A program made the position numbers and the translations under genes. Under the pieces are notes generated by a model. That model was not told the DNA's origin and searched no databases. It worked only from the letters and a program-made list of their open reading frames with translations. Shown in pieces: positions 1-8,670 of a DNA stretch of 64,000 bases (positions are counted from its first letter, which is position 1; each line of letters begins with the position of its first letter). This DNA is from Bacteroidales bacterium UBA5536 (GTDB lineage Bacteria > Bacteroidota > Bacteroidia > Bacteroidales > F082): the NCBI GenBank assembly GCA_002426795.1, contig DINQ01000008.1, forward strand, positions 248,001-312,000. The letters run 5' to 3'.

Positions 1-1
1 G

Positions 2-415
2 CCATTTGGTGGAGGTATTGGTAGCGCAGGTGACTGGGGAAAGCGTTTTTCACCTCAGGGCTTTTTGGCACAAATTGCTACAGACAGCTGGTATGTACAA
101 ATATGGGCCGAACAAGGCATCATTGGATTAATCCTACACCTTTTCATTTTAAGTTACATCCTGATCAAAGGATCATACTTTGTCATGTTCAGGCTTAAAA
201 ACCCCGAATTAAGGGGCATTGTAAGTGCCCTCATGGCCGGGTTTACGGGCATCATGGGGGCGAGCTACGGAAATGGTGTGTTGGGTCAGATGCCAACAGG
301 TATGTTGATTTATATCAGTTGGGTGTTTATCTTTATTAGTCAGCAGCTTGACAGAGAATATACCTACCTCGTTTCCAAAGGGAAGTCTCCTTGGTCATTG
401 ACTAATAAAACTTAG
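2..415 (+). CDS. O-antigen ligase/polymerase-like membrane protein, C-terminal fragment
   Basis: The reading frame is open from the window edge, so the 5' end of this gene lies outside the window and only the last ~137 residues are visible. A short loop (motif DSWYVQIWAEQG) is followed by a hydrophobic helix (GIIGLILHLFILSYILIKG), a basic stretch, a glycine-rich helix (ALMAGFTGIMGASYGNGV) and another membrane helix. This layout matches the C-terminal end of O-antigen ligase/Wzy-type polytopic membrane proteins, which polymerise or ligate glycans at the outer face of the inner membrane. The glycosyltransferase cluster immediately downstream supports the assignment. Family membership is inferred from topology and context, because the diagnostic periplasmic loop is missing. 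A TTG at 65 is inside the gene and is not taken as its start. Confidence 0.55.
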   Translation, partial: PFGGGIGSAGDWGKRFSPQGFLAQIATDSWYVQIWAEQGIIGLILHLFILSYILIKGSYFVMFRLKNPELRGIVSALMAGFTGIMGASYGNGVLGQMPTGMLIYISWVFIFISQQLDREYTYLVSKGKSPWSLTNKT

Positions 416-477
416 TTATAAGAAAACTTTGTTTTCAAATCTAATTATGCTATTTTCGGTCTTAAATTCAACCAACC

Positions 478-1407
478 ATGGCCACAAACCAAAATAGCAG
501 CACCTCTGATTTACCTCTTGTATCTGTAATCACCGTAAATTACAATCAATCGGGTGTAACATTGGAGTTTCTGGAATCGATGCGCTCCTGCACTTACCCA
601 AATCTGGAGATCTGGGTAGTCGACAACGCATCGCCAAATGACAATCCTGACCGAATCAAAGAAGCTTACCCTGAAATCCATCTGGAAAAAACTTCAAAAA
701 ATCTTGGTTTTGCAGGGGGAAACAACGTTGCTGTGCGAAAAGCAAATGGCAAATATTTGTTGTTTATCAACAATGATACAGAGGTAGAGCCTGGATTTCT
801 GGAGCCCATGGTCGAATTGCTTGAAAACAATCCGGAAATCGGGATGGTCAGCCCAAAAATTCATTATTTCCACACTGACAATACATTTCAATATGCGGGC
901 TTTTCGCCACTTCATCCTATCACAATCAGAAATTTTGCCATAGGTTTTGGTGAATTGGATCACGGACAATACAACCATACAATTGAAACCGGATCTATTT
1001 TTGGCGCGGCAATGCTCGTCCCTAGTGCTGTGATTCAGAAAGTTGGAATGATGTCTGAAGTGTTTTTCCTTTATTATGAGGAACACGACTGGGCTGCCCA
1101 CATCGAAAAAGCTGGTTACAAATTATATTTTGATGGACGATCACTGGTCAGACACAAAGAATCCATTTCAACAGTGAAGGAAAGTGCCTTTCAGATATAT
1201 TACCTCAACCGTGGCCGTATTTTGTATGCGCGCCGCAACAGGTCAGGTTTAACAAAGTTGCTAAGTATGTTGTTTCTATATTTCATCAGCATGCCAAAAA
1301 CGATGCTCAGATATGGATTGAAAAAACGTTTCGATCTGGCCAATGCTGTCATGAAGGCTATGCTCTGGAACTTCTCCCATTCAAAAAATAAAGTTGAAAT
1401 CAGCTAG
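478..1407 (+). CDS. GT2 family glycosyltransferase (soluble, copy A of duplicated module)
   Basis: This 309-aa protein has a GT-A nucleotide-sugar binding fold: VSVITVNYNQ near residue 15, VDNASPND, and the metal-binding acidic motif in FINNDTEVEPG near residue 100. A conserved C-terminal part (FFLYYEEHDWAAHIEKAGY, then YYLNRGRI) is typical of rhamnosyl/GT2 family members related to WcaA and RfbN. No membrane segment is evident except a weak hydrophobic stretch near residue 265. It probably transfers a sugar to a lipid-linked glycan on the cytoplasmic side. The stop codon is followed immediately by the ATG of the next gene at 1408, so the two are co-translated. It is clearly paralogous to the gene at 2663. 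The donor and acceptor cannot be read from sequence. Confidence 0.85.
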   Translation: MATNQNSSTSDLPLVSVITVNYNQSGVTLEFLESMRSCTYPNLEIWVVDNASPNDNPDRIKEAYPEIHLEKTSKNLGFAGGNNVAVRKANGKYLLFINNDTEVEPGFLEPMVELLENNPEIGMVSPKIHYFHTDNTFQYAGFSPLHPITIRNFAIGFGELDHGQYNHTIETGSIFGAAMLVPSAVIQKVGMMSEVFFLYYEEHDWAAHIEKAGYKLYFDGRSLVRHKESISTVKESAFQIYYLNRGRILYARRNRSGLTKLLSMLFLYFISMPKTMLRYGLKKRFDLANAVMKAMLWNFSHSKNKVEIS

Positions 1408-2649
1408 ATGAACAATACAATGGACTACCTAACCTATTTTTTAAGTGGCATCGAAATACTCCTTTTTGCCTATTTTGCCTATGCTGCTATGTATATTGGG
1501 GTTTATGGATTTGCCTCCTTGTTTCCTCGCAGACAAAAGCCATTGCAAGAAAACAAAAACAGGAAATTTGCGGTGATGATTCCCGGCTACAAGGAAGATC
1601 TTGTTATTGTGGATGTGGCAAAAGATGCACTCGAACAGGATTATCCAAAAGAGCTGTTCGAAGTCATCGTGATTGCCGACTCGTTTAAACCTGCTACACT
1701 TGAAGCCTTGCGAAAACTTTCTATTACAGTTGTTGAAGTGGTATTTGAGGTCAGTAAAAAATCGAAAGCCCTCAACAAATGTATGCAGGTAATTGGCGAC
1801 AACTACGATGTGGCAATGATCTTAGATGCTGATAATCTGATGGCGCACGATGTATTGAAAAAAATTAATGATGCTTTCAACCGTGGGTTTTTGGCCGTAC
1901 AAGGCCACCGTATGGCGAAAAACACCAATACCAATTTTGCCGTTTTGGATGCCATTAGCGAAGAAATTAACAACAGCATTTTCAGAGAGGGACACCGTGT
2001 GTTGGGCTTATCATCGGCGCTTATTGGTTCAGGAATGGCCATCGATTATCGACTTTATAAAGAAACCATGGCATCGGTCGACTCTGTTGGCGAAGACAAA
2101 GAGGTAGAAATGAAACTGCTGATGCAAGGCTATACAATTGAATATGTGGAGGATGCAAATGTATATGATGAGAAGACATCCAAATCGGATGTTTTTGTCA
2201 ACCAACGTAGAAGGTGGATTGCAGCTCAACTCATGCATTTTAAGGATTATTTCTTTATTGGTTTTTGGCATTTCATCTCAAAAGGTAATTTCGACTTTTT
2301 CGACAAAGTTGTGCAAATGATTCAGCCACCACGCATCTTGCTGAGCGGAATTTTGTTTCTCTTTACCTTGATTTCAGGTTTGTTTCATTTTTTTGGGAAC
2401 GACACATTAAATGGATTCTTTGTCCTGGGCTTTTATTTTTGGTTGCCTTTGTTTATCGTAACAATGATAACATTGATGATCGCGGTTCCGAGAAAATTCT
2501 ACACAAAAAAAACTTTTCGCGCCCTTTTGTCGCTGCCGCACGGTTTCCTTTTAATGTTGATGAGTTTACTTAAAATCAGGGGGGCAGGAAGCAAATTCAT
2601 CCACACAACACACTCACATACAGGTGAAGTAAAAAAACACAACAAATAA
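1408..2649 (+). CDS. Membrane GT2 family glycosyltransferase (copy A of duplicated module)
   Basis: This 413-aa processive-type GT2 protein has one or two N-terminal membrane helices (residues ~8-38). The catalytic domain carries FAVMIPGYKED, ILDADN (DAD at 140-142), GED at 228-230 and the QRRRW motif at 266-270, the acceptor signature of BcsA/hyaluronan-synthase-like enzymes. Three C-terminal membrane segments lie at about 300-400. Such enzymes polymerise or extend a polysaccharide while sitting in the inner membrane. It abuts the preceding GT2 gene with no gap and is followed 13 bp later by a second soluble GT2. All canonical catalytic motifs are present, so it should be active. The sugar product is unknown. 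It is paralogous to the gene at 3580. Confidence 0.85.
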   Translation: MNNTMDYLTYFLSGIEILLFAYFAYAAMYIGVYGFASLFPRRQKPLQENKNRKFAVMIPGYKEDLVIVDVAKDALEQDYPKELFEVIVIADSFKPATLEALRKLSITVVEVVFEVSKKSKALNKCMQVIGDNYDVAMILDADNLMAHDVLKKINDAFNRGFLAVQGHRMAKNTNTNFAVLDAISEEINNSIFREGHRVLGLSSALIGSGMAIDYRLYKETMASVDSVGEDKEVEMKLLMQGYTIEYVEDANVYDEKTSKSDVFVNQRRRWIAAQLMHFKDYFFIGFWHFISKGNFDFFDKVVQMIQPPRILLSGILFLFTLISGLFHFFGNDTLNGFFVLGFYFWLPLFIVTMITLMIAVPRKFYTKKTFRALLSLPHGFLLMLMSLLKIRGAGSKFIHTTHSHTGEVKKHNK

Positions 2650-2662
2650 GACGCTCATCCTG

Positions 2663-3583
2663 ATGAACAAACGGTATCCTTTGGTCTCTATCATTACAGT
2701 CAATTACAACCAGGCTGAGGTTACCTGTGCTCTGCTCGAATCGCTCAACAAGATCACCTACCCCAACTTTGAGGTCATTGTTATTGACAATGCATCACCC
2801 GACGATGACCCAACCATCATCAAACAACGCTATCCAAATGTAGTTTTCATACAAAACCCTATCAATTATGGCTTTGCTGCTGGCAATAATTTTGGACTAA
2901 TGCGAGCCAAGGGAGATTATGTGTTATTGCTCAACAATGATATTGAAGTACCTGCCGGATTCTTGGAGCCATTGGTTGCAAAACTGGAAAATAACAAGGT
3001 TATAGGCGCAGTGAGCCCAAAAATAAAGTTCTACTACCAGCCTGATACCATTCAGTTTGCAGGCTATACGCCAATGAATTATGTGACGATGCGCAATTTT
3101 TCCATTGGATATTGGCAAAAAGACACTGGCCAGTTTAATGAAGACCGAGAAACTGCCTATGCTCACGGTGCAGCCATGATGGTTCCCATGGAAGTGATTA
3201 AGAAAGTTGGATTAATGTCGTACATTTTCTTTTTATACTACGAAGAAGCCGATTGGTGTGCACGCATCAAGGCTGCCGGTTATCAGATCTGGTTTGTGCA
3301 CAACAGCCATGTTCTTCACAAAGAATCAGTAAGTACCGGAAGGCTCAGTTCGCTGAAAATATACTACCTCAACCGAAACCGCATCGTTTTTATGCGCCGA
3401 AATGTGAGTGGAAGAGATTTCTATCTCGGAATCGCTTATCAGCTTCTGGTTGCCATTCCCAAAAACGCTTTTGCTTACCTTTTAAAAGGAAAACCCAATT
3501 TGTTTTATGCCTATTACAGAGCGATTGGGTGGCATATCAGACATTTTTTTGACGCTGAGATCCATGAAAACCCCATGTTATGA
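2663..3583 (+). CDS. GT2 family glycosyltransferase (soluble, copy B of duplicated module)
   Basis: This 306-aa protein follows the same plan as the 478-1407 product: VSIITVNYNQ, IDNASPDDDP, LLNNDIEVPAG with the metal-binding acidic residue, FFLYYEEADWCARI and YYLNRNRI. The two are alignable along nearly their full length, which indicates a tandem duplication. The role is inferred to be addition of a sugar to a cytoplasmic-side lipid-linked glycan. The gene overlaps the next one by 4 bp (ATGA at 3580-3583), a coupling arrangement that mirrors the abutting genes of copy A. The divergence between copies suggests different donor or acceptor specificity rather than a recent redundancy. Confidence 0.85.
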   Translation: MNKRYPLVSIITVNYNQAEVTCALLESLNKITYPNFEVIVIDNASPDDDPTIIKQRYPNVVFIQNPINYGFAAGNNFGLMRAKGDYVLLLNNDIEVPAGFLEPLVAKLENNKVIGAVSPKIKFYYQPDTIQFAGYTPMNYVTMRNFSIGYWQKDTGQFNEDRETAYAHGAAMMVPMEVIKKVGLMSYIFFLYYEEADWCARIKAAGYQIWFVHNSHVLHKESVSTGRLSSLKIYYLNRNRIVFMRRNVSGRDFYLGIAYQLLVAIPKNAFAYLLKGKPNLFYAYYRAIGWHIRHFFDAEIHENPML

Positions 3584-4809
3584 GTGAGTTAATCAGCAAC
3601 ATATTGTTCATTGCAGAATTACTGGCTTTGATTTACCTGGGAAGTACTGCCTTGTATATCATGGTGTTTTCTATTGCCTCACTTTTCCCTTTAAAGCTTC
3701 GTAAGCCAATTGATTTTAAGCAGAGACGTTTTGCGGTTATAATTCCATGTTATCGGGAAGACGATGTGATCGTGGAAGTAGCCAAAGATGCAATTAACCA
3801 GCTTTATCCAAGAGACTATTTCGATGTGATTGTTGTGGCTGACAAGTTTGAGAAAAAGACTATTGATAAGCTCAAGAAACTGGATATCATTCTGTTTGAC
3901 GAACATTTTGAAATAAGCACCAAAACACGTGCTATCAATCATGCGCTTAGGCAATTGCCTGACAATAAGTATGATATAGCAGTCATTCTGGATGCCGATA
4001 ACCTGATGGAACCCTACTTCTTGGGTAAACTGAACAATGCATTTTCTTATCCTTATACAGCCATACAGGCACACCGTACTGCCAAAAACCTGAATACCAG
4101 TTTTGCTATCCTTGATGCAGTAAGCGAGGAAATCAACAACAACATCTTTAGAAAAGGACACGCTGTTCTAGGCTTGTCGAGCGCCCTGATTGGATCCGCC
4201 ATGGCGTTTAGATATGACTTTTTCAAAGACTTGATGAAAGACATCGAAGTAGTTGGAGGTTTTGACAAAGAGCTCGAATTGCGTCTTTTACGTGACAAAC
4301 ATCTGATTGCATACCTTCCTGATGCTGTTGTTTTGGACGAAAAAGTGCAAAATGTTTACGTATTTGCCAAACAGCGCAGAAGATGGCTGTCGGCCCAGTT
4401 TCATTACTTTGGAGTTTACTTTATTCCAGCTCTTAGGGCATTGGTCTGCGATAGGAATCTGGATTATTTCAACAAGGCCTATCATTATATTCAACTTCCG
4501 CGTATCATGCTACTGGGATTGCTCACTATTGCTGCGCTTGGATCACTCTTTTTCAGTGATACATCATTCCAGATGGCCTGGTTTACTGCTCTGTTATTCG
4601 CAATTTTAGCACTTCTATTTGCCACCCCTCGTAAGTTTTACAACTTGCAAACACTTCAAGCAATTTTTACTATTCCAAAAGGATTCATTTATATGTTACT
4701 TGCTTTAGTCAGGATGCGCGGTGCCAATAAGACTTTTATTCATACCAAGCATACATACAACGCATTCCAAATCAAGAAACATCACAAAAAGGAGGTATCG
4801 AAAGACTAA
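3580..4809 (+). CDS. Membrane GT2 family glycosyltransferase (copy B of duplicated module)
   Basis: This 409-aa membrane GT2 is paralogous to 1408-2649: N-terminal membrane helix (residues ~8-35), FAVIIPCYRED, DAD at 138-140, QRRRW at 265-269 and three C-terminal hydrophobic segments. A visible difference from copy A is that the GED motif is replaced by GGFDKE near residue 226-231, so the glutamate of the ED pair is phenylalanine here while the aspartate is kept. A dedicated role in polymerising the surface glycan is inferred. It overlaps the upstream soluble GT2 by 4 bp and is followed after 31 bp by a GT-B transferase. Activity is likely but specificity is unknown. Confidence 0.83.
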   Translation: MSELISNILFIAELLALIYLGSTALYIMVFSIASLFPLKLRKPIDFKQRRFAVIIPCYREDDVIVEVAKDAINQLYPRDYFDVIVVADKFEKKTIDKLKKLDIILFDEHFEISTKTRAINHALRQLPDNKYDIAVILDADNLMEPYFLGKLNNAFSYPYTAIQAHRTAKNLNTSFAILDAVSEEINNNIFRKGHAVLGLSSALIGSAMAFRYDFFKDLMKDIEVVGGFDKELELRLLRDKHLIAYLPDAVVLDEKVQNVYVFAKQRRRWLSAQFHYFGVYFIPALRALVCDRNLDYFNKAYHYIQLPRIMLLGLLTIAALGSLFFSDTSFQMAWFTALLFAILALLFATPRKFYNLQTLQAIFTIPKGFIYMLLALVRMRGANKTFIHTKHTYNAFQIKKHHKKEVSKD

Positions 4810-4840
4810 TTTCTGATGATCAACCACAAAAATCTACAAT

Positions 4841-5989
4841 ATGAAAATAGGGATTGAAGGACAAAGACTTTTCCGGGTAAAAAAACACGGAATGGATATG
4901 GTAGCGCTTGAGCTGGTGAAAAACCTGCAACTGATTGATTCTGAAAATGAGTATTATATCTTTATCAAGCCTGATCAGGACAGAGGCTGCATCACGCCAA
5001 CAAAGAATTTCCACATCATTGAACTCGAGGGTGGAGCTTATCCAATCTGGGAACAAAATGCATTACCTAAGGCAGCTGAAAAATATGGGTGTGAAATACT
5101 TCATTGTACAAGTAACACAGCTCCTCTGCGTACAAAAATACCGCTCGTTGTTACCTTGCACGATATTATTTACCTGGAAAGTGTTGCTATTTTCAAAAAA
5201 GGTGGAACCTGGTATCAAAAACTCGGAAACATGTACCGGCGTTTTGTTGTTCCAAAAGTTATTGAAAGAAGCACCAAAATCATAACGGTTTCGAACTTTG
5301 AAAAAGACAGAATCAAAAAGTTTTTTGGATTTCCGGAAAGTGATAAACGATTGGTTGCGGTGTATAATGGTGTGGGCGAACACTTTAAACCTGTAACTGA
5401 TAAAAAAATCTTGCTGGATGTTAAAGCCACATACAAGCTTCCAGATCGTTTTGTATTTTTCCTGGGCAATACAGATCCCAAGAAAAACACGAAAGGTGTT
5501 TTGCAGGCTTTTTCAGATTATCGCAAACAAAGCAATGACGACCTGAAGCTGGTAATGCTCGATTATGAGAAAACTGCACTTGATGCTTTGCTGACAGAAA
5601 TCAACGACAAAGAGTTGATCAATCACATTCACCTCACAGGATACGTAGTCAATACTGATTTACCAGCCATATACAGCCAATGCATATTGTTCTTGTATCC
5701 ATCGCTGCGCGAGAGCTTTGGTATTCCTATGCTTGAAGCCATGCGATGTGGAGTTCCTGTAATTACCTCAAGTACCTCAAGCATGCCCGAAGTTTCGGGA
5801 GGCGCTGCATTGCTGATCGATCCTTTTAAACCAAATGAAATAACCGAAGCGATGACAAAATTGCTGAGCAGCGAAACCTTGAGGAAAGAATACATAGAAA
5901 AAGGCTATGCCCAGGCTGCTAAATTTTCATGGAAAGCGATGGCCGAAGAAGTTCTGAAATTGTACCAGGAAATCGCTGAAAACAAATAA
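4841..5989 (+). CDS. GT4 family glycosyltransferase
   Basis: This 382-aa protein has a two-Rossmann GT-B fold. The N-terminal half contains ILHCTSNTAPL and VVTLHDIIY, typical of mannosyl/rhamnosyl GT4 enzymes. The C-terminal half has the donor-binding region FFLGNTDPKKN, then HLTGYV and the EX7E signature (PSLRESFGIPMLEAMRCG) that binds the nucleotide sugar. Length and motifs are complete, so it should be a functional cytosolic retaining transferase using a GDP- or UDP-sugar. It lies in the middle of the co-oriented glycan cluster, 31 bp after the previous gene and 22 bp before the next. The transferred sugar cannot be deduced. Confidence 0.88.
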   Translation: MKIGIEGQRLFRVKKHGMDMVALELVKNLQLIDSENEYYIFIKPDQDRGCITPTKNFHIIELEGGAYPIWEQNALPKAAEKYGCEILHCTSNTAPLRTKIPLVVTLHDIIYLESVAIFKKGGTWYQKLGNMYRRFVVPKVIERSTKIITVSNFEKDRIKKFFGFPESDKRLVAVYNGVGEHFKPVTDKKILLDVKATYKLPDRFVFFLGNTDPKKNTKGVLQAFSDYRKQSNDDLKLVMLDYEKTALDALLTEINDKELINHIHLTGYVVNTDLPAIYSQCILFLYPSLRESFGIPMLEAMRCGVPVITSSTSSMPEVSGGAALLIDPFKPNEITEAMTKLLSSETLRKEYIEKGYAQAAKFSWKAMAEEVLKLYQEIAENK

Positions 5990-6011
5990 TCATCACATAA
6001 AACCACCATTT

Positions 6012-7211
6012 ATGATTAAAAACCGTGACTTTATCATTGTAGGACTGCAGGCTCTTGATAGCCGGATAGGCAGCAACTGCATCAACATTGCACATGAAAT
6101 AGCACGAAACAACCGGGTGCTTTATGTCAATTATCCCCTCGACCGACTTACCAAGATTCGCGAGAAAAACGATCCTTTGATTCAAAAACGAAACCGAATC
6201 AATAAAGGTGAAGAGCCTGAATTGGTGCAAGTTTCTGAGAATATGTGGAATCTTTACCCCAAAACCACACTTGAATCAATCAGTCAGCTTCCCTTTGACG
6301 GATTATTCGATTTTGTGAATAAAATCAACAACAAAAGATTTGCCAGGGAAATCAAAAAAGCTATTAAAACACTGAATTTCAGTAACTACTTTATTTTTAA
6401 CGACAGCGATATGTTCAGGAGCTTTTACCTGAAAGAGTTGCTCCAGCCAGAGTTGTATATTTACTACACCCGAGATAATTTGATTGCTGTCGATTTCTGG
6501 AAGAAGCAGGGAATCAGAATCGAGGCAGCGCTGATGGCAAAAGCTGATCTGGTTGTTGCTAATTCAACTTATCTGGCTGACCATGCACGCCAGTTTAACA
6601 CACATTCATATTATGTTGGGCAGGGCTGTGATGTAAGTTTGTTCGACAAAAAACTCATCAACGAAGTGCCAGCCGACATCGCGAAAATCAAACGGCCAAT
6701 CATTGGATACATCGGAGCATTGTTTTCGTTGCGACTCGATATTGATGTGTTGGTACACATGGCAAAAAACCGGCCTGAATGGCAGATAGTCTTGGTAGGA
6801 CCTGAAGATGAGGCTTTTAAGAGTAGCGAACTGCACAATATTAGCAATGTTTACTTCTTGGGAAGCAAAAAAATGGAAGAACTTCCCTCCTATTTAAATC
6901 AGTTTGATGTGGCACTTAATCCCCAAAAGCTCAATGAAGTAACCATTGGAAATTATCCACGTAAAATAGACGAATATCTTGCGATGGGAAAACCAACAGT
7001 AGCTACTCGGACAAAAGCTATGGAAGTATTTGAAAATCATACGTACCTTGCCGACACAAAAGAAGATTATTTGGTAATGATTGAAAAAGCATTGAGCGAA
7101 AATACTCCTGAAAAAGAGAAAGATAGAGAAGTATTTGCCAAAAGTCACACCTGGGAAAACAACGTTAAAGAAATCTATGACAAGATGCTTAAGCTGATGC
7201 AACAACCCTAA
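6012..7211 (+). CDS. GT-B glycosyltransferase (GT4/GT1-like)
   Basis: This 399-aa protein resembles a family of bacterial GT-B transferases found in polysaccharide clusters. The N-terminal domain starts IIVGLQALDSRIGSNC and contains YYTRDNLIAV and VVANSTYLADHA. The C-terminal domain has IGYIGALFSLRLDID, QIVLVGPEDEAF, VYFLGSKKMEELPSYL and a PRKIDEYLAMGKPTVAT segment equivalent to the EX7E donor-site helix. No membrane helix or signal peptide is seen. It is flanked at short distances by another transferase and an acyltransferase, which supports a role in assembling the same repeat unit. Its substrate is not known. Confidence 0.8.
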   Translation: MIKNRDFIIVGLQALDSRIGSNCINIAHEIARNNRVLYVNYPLDRLTKIREKNDPLIQKRNRINKGEEPELVQVSENMWNLYPKTTLESISQLPFDGLFDFVNKINNKRFAREIKKAIKTLNFSNYFIFNDSDMFRSFYLKELLQPELYIYYTRDNLIAVDFWKKQGIRIEAALMAKADLVVANSTYLADHARQFNTHSYYVGQGCDVSLFDKKLINEVPADIAKIKRPIIGYIGALFSLRLDIDVLVHMAKNRPEWQIVLVGPEDEAFKSSELHNISNVYFLGSKKMEELPSYLNQFDVALNPQKLNEVTIGNYPRKIDEYLAMGKPTVATRTKAMEVFENHTYLADTKEDYLVMIEKALSENTPEKEKDREVFAKSHTWENNVKEIYDKMLKLMQQP

Positions 7212-7223
7212 AAAACAACAGAA

Positions 7224-7847
7224 ATGGGACTTTCAGACAGAATTAAGTCAAATCCACGACTCAAAAAGCTGGCGCTTTGGTCGTTGATGCCCCGGAATCA
7301 GGCTCGGCCAAGACTCTGGGTAAAATGGTTTCTCAATCCACTGAAGCATCATAAGGGCAAGCGCTCCCTAATCAGGCGCCGAACCAGAATGGATGTTCTT
7401 CCTTTTAATTATTTTCACCTGGGAAATGATTCTACCATTGAAGATTTTGCAACGGTAAACAACGGCGTTGGCGAGGTTTATATTGGTGATCGCACCCGCA
7501 TTGGGCTTGGATGCGTGTTGATTGGACCGGTAAAAATAGGAAATGACATCATGTTTGCCCAGAACATTGTGGTTTCAGGATTGAATCATGGATATCAGGA
7601 TATTAATATTCCGCCAAGTCTGCAAGAGGTTGAAACAAAACCCATCGTTATCGAAGATGATGTATGGATTGGAGCCAATGCAGTAATTACTGCTGGGGTT
7701 ACAATTGGAAAACATGCAGTAATTGCAGCAGGAAGCGTTGTGGTAAAATCAGTAGCTCCTTACACAATTGTTGGCGGAAATCCTGCCAAGGTACTAAAGC
7801 AATATAATCCCGAAACCAAACTTTGGGAGCGTCCTCCACTTAAATAA
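7224..7847 (+). CDS. WcaF/LbetaH-type hexapeptide acyltransferase
   Basis: This 207-aa protein has left-handed beta-helix hexapeptide repeats from about residue 68 to 185 (for example IGDRTRIG, IGPVKIG, DVWIGANAVITAGVTIG). The probable catalytic histidine is H122 in the GLNHGYQD motif. The C-terminal IVGGNPAKVLK is the standard end of maltose/galactoside O-acetyltransferase relatives. Residues 1-60 form a basic N-terminal extension. Enzymes of this group transfer acetyl groups from acetyl-CoA to sugars, so it probably O-acetylates a residue of the glycan made by the surrounding transferases. The sugar acceptor is inferred only from context. Confidence 0.85.
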   Translation: MGLSDRIKSNPRLKKLALWSLMPRNQARPRLWVKWFLNPLKHHKGKRSLIRRRTRMDVLPFNYFHLGNDSTIEDFATVNNGVGEVYIGDRTRIGLGCVLIGPVKIGNDIMFAQNIVVSGLNHGYQDINIPPSLQEVETKPIVIEDDVWIGANAVITAGVTIGKHAVIAAGSVVVKSVAPYTIVGGNPAKVLKQYNPETKLWERPPLK

Positions 7848-7859
7848 CAACATCCAACT

Positions 7860-8660
7860 ATGCATAAAATCAAAACATTTCTACGCTATTTGAAAGATTT
7901 TATTCAATATCGCCAGCTTCGGCTGGTCATATCATCTATCATTTACTTACTCACAAAAAAATCATTTGCCAGCACCAAAATATTCAGGGGGAAATTGGGC
8001 TATTTTCTTCATCGCAAAGGCTCAATCGACTTTCAGTTTGGCAATTATGCGTATGAATGGAATGTTAAACAGTTTATCCTCAAGCATTACAAAGATTACA
8101 ATGTGTTCCTGGATGTTGGTGCAAACATTGGTACTTATGCCATCATGATGGCTGGCATGGGGCTTAGGTCGTATGCTTTTGAGCCTTCCTTAGATAATTA
8201 TAGAGCATTAAGAATCAACATTTTACTTAATAAGCTTGAAAAATCTGTTACAACTTTTAATTTTGGGCTCGACAATAAAAACCGTAAGGCCGAATTTGTA
8301 TTTGATCCGGTAAATACTGGCGCCTCTCACATGCGTGATGTAGCAGCCCACGATCCTGTTACCGACGGTAGAGAAGTTGCTGACGAGGTTCAGCTCTTTA
8401 TGCTCGACCATGTGATAGATCAACTCGCACTCAAAGAATCCGATCGTATTTTCATGAAAATTGATGTAGAGGGAATGGAAGATGAAGTGATTGACGGTGC
8501 AAAGAAATTTATACAAACATTTCCCAATATACTGATCGTGATGGAAAGTGTGCATTCTGGCGAAGAAAAACTGAAAAGTGATCTAAGTAAAATTGCACGC
8601 TTCGAATTTTATCCTGTTGATCATTTAAACTTCGCAGCAAAAAAAATTGGCAACCTTTAA
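7860..8660 (+). CDS. FkbM family SAM-dependent methyltransferase
   Basis: This 266-aa protein contains the SAM-binding motif LDVGANIGTY (residues 84-93), the acidic ribose-binding motif AFEPS (106-110), and the FkbM signature FMKIDVEGMEDEVIDGA near residue 200. FkbM enzymes O-methylate small molecules or sugar hydroxyls. Inside this cluster the likely target is a sugar residue of the exported glycan, which would cap or modify the chain. The N-terminal ~55 residues are basic and moderately hydrophobic and could associate with the membrane. The next coding frame starts 11 bp downstream of its stop codon. The target is inferred. Confidence 0.85.
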   Translation: MHKIKTFLRYLKDFIQYRQLRLVISSIIYLLTKKSFASTKIFRGKLGYFLHRKGSIDFQFGNYAYEWNVKQFILKHYKDYNVFLDVGANIGTYAIMMAGMGLRSYAFEPSLDNYRALRINILLNKLEKSVTTFNFGLDNKNRKAEFVFDPVNTGASHMRDVAAHDPVTDGREVADEVQLFMLDHVIDQLALKESDRIFMKIDVEGMEDEVIDGAKKFIQTFPNILIVMESVHSGEEKLKSDLSKIARFEFYPVDHLNFAAKKIGNL

Positions 8661-8670
8661 TGTCGAATAT

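Noticed and set aside
3691..4161. A 156-codon open frame on the minus strand inside the membrane glycosyltransferase gene
   Set aside because: It lies wholly inside a strongly supported gene, has no start-site features and encodes cysteine- and isoleucine-rich sequence typical of antisense frames.
8647..8670. TTG-initiated extension of the membrane GT2 gene overlapping the FkbM gene
   Set aside because: The ATG at 8671 gives a direct membrane helix start and normal spacing, so the extension is unnecessary.
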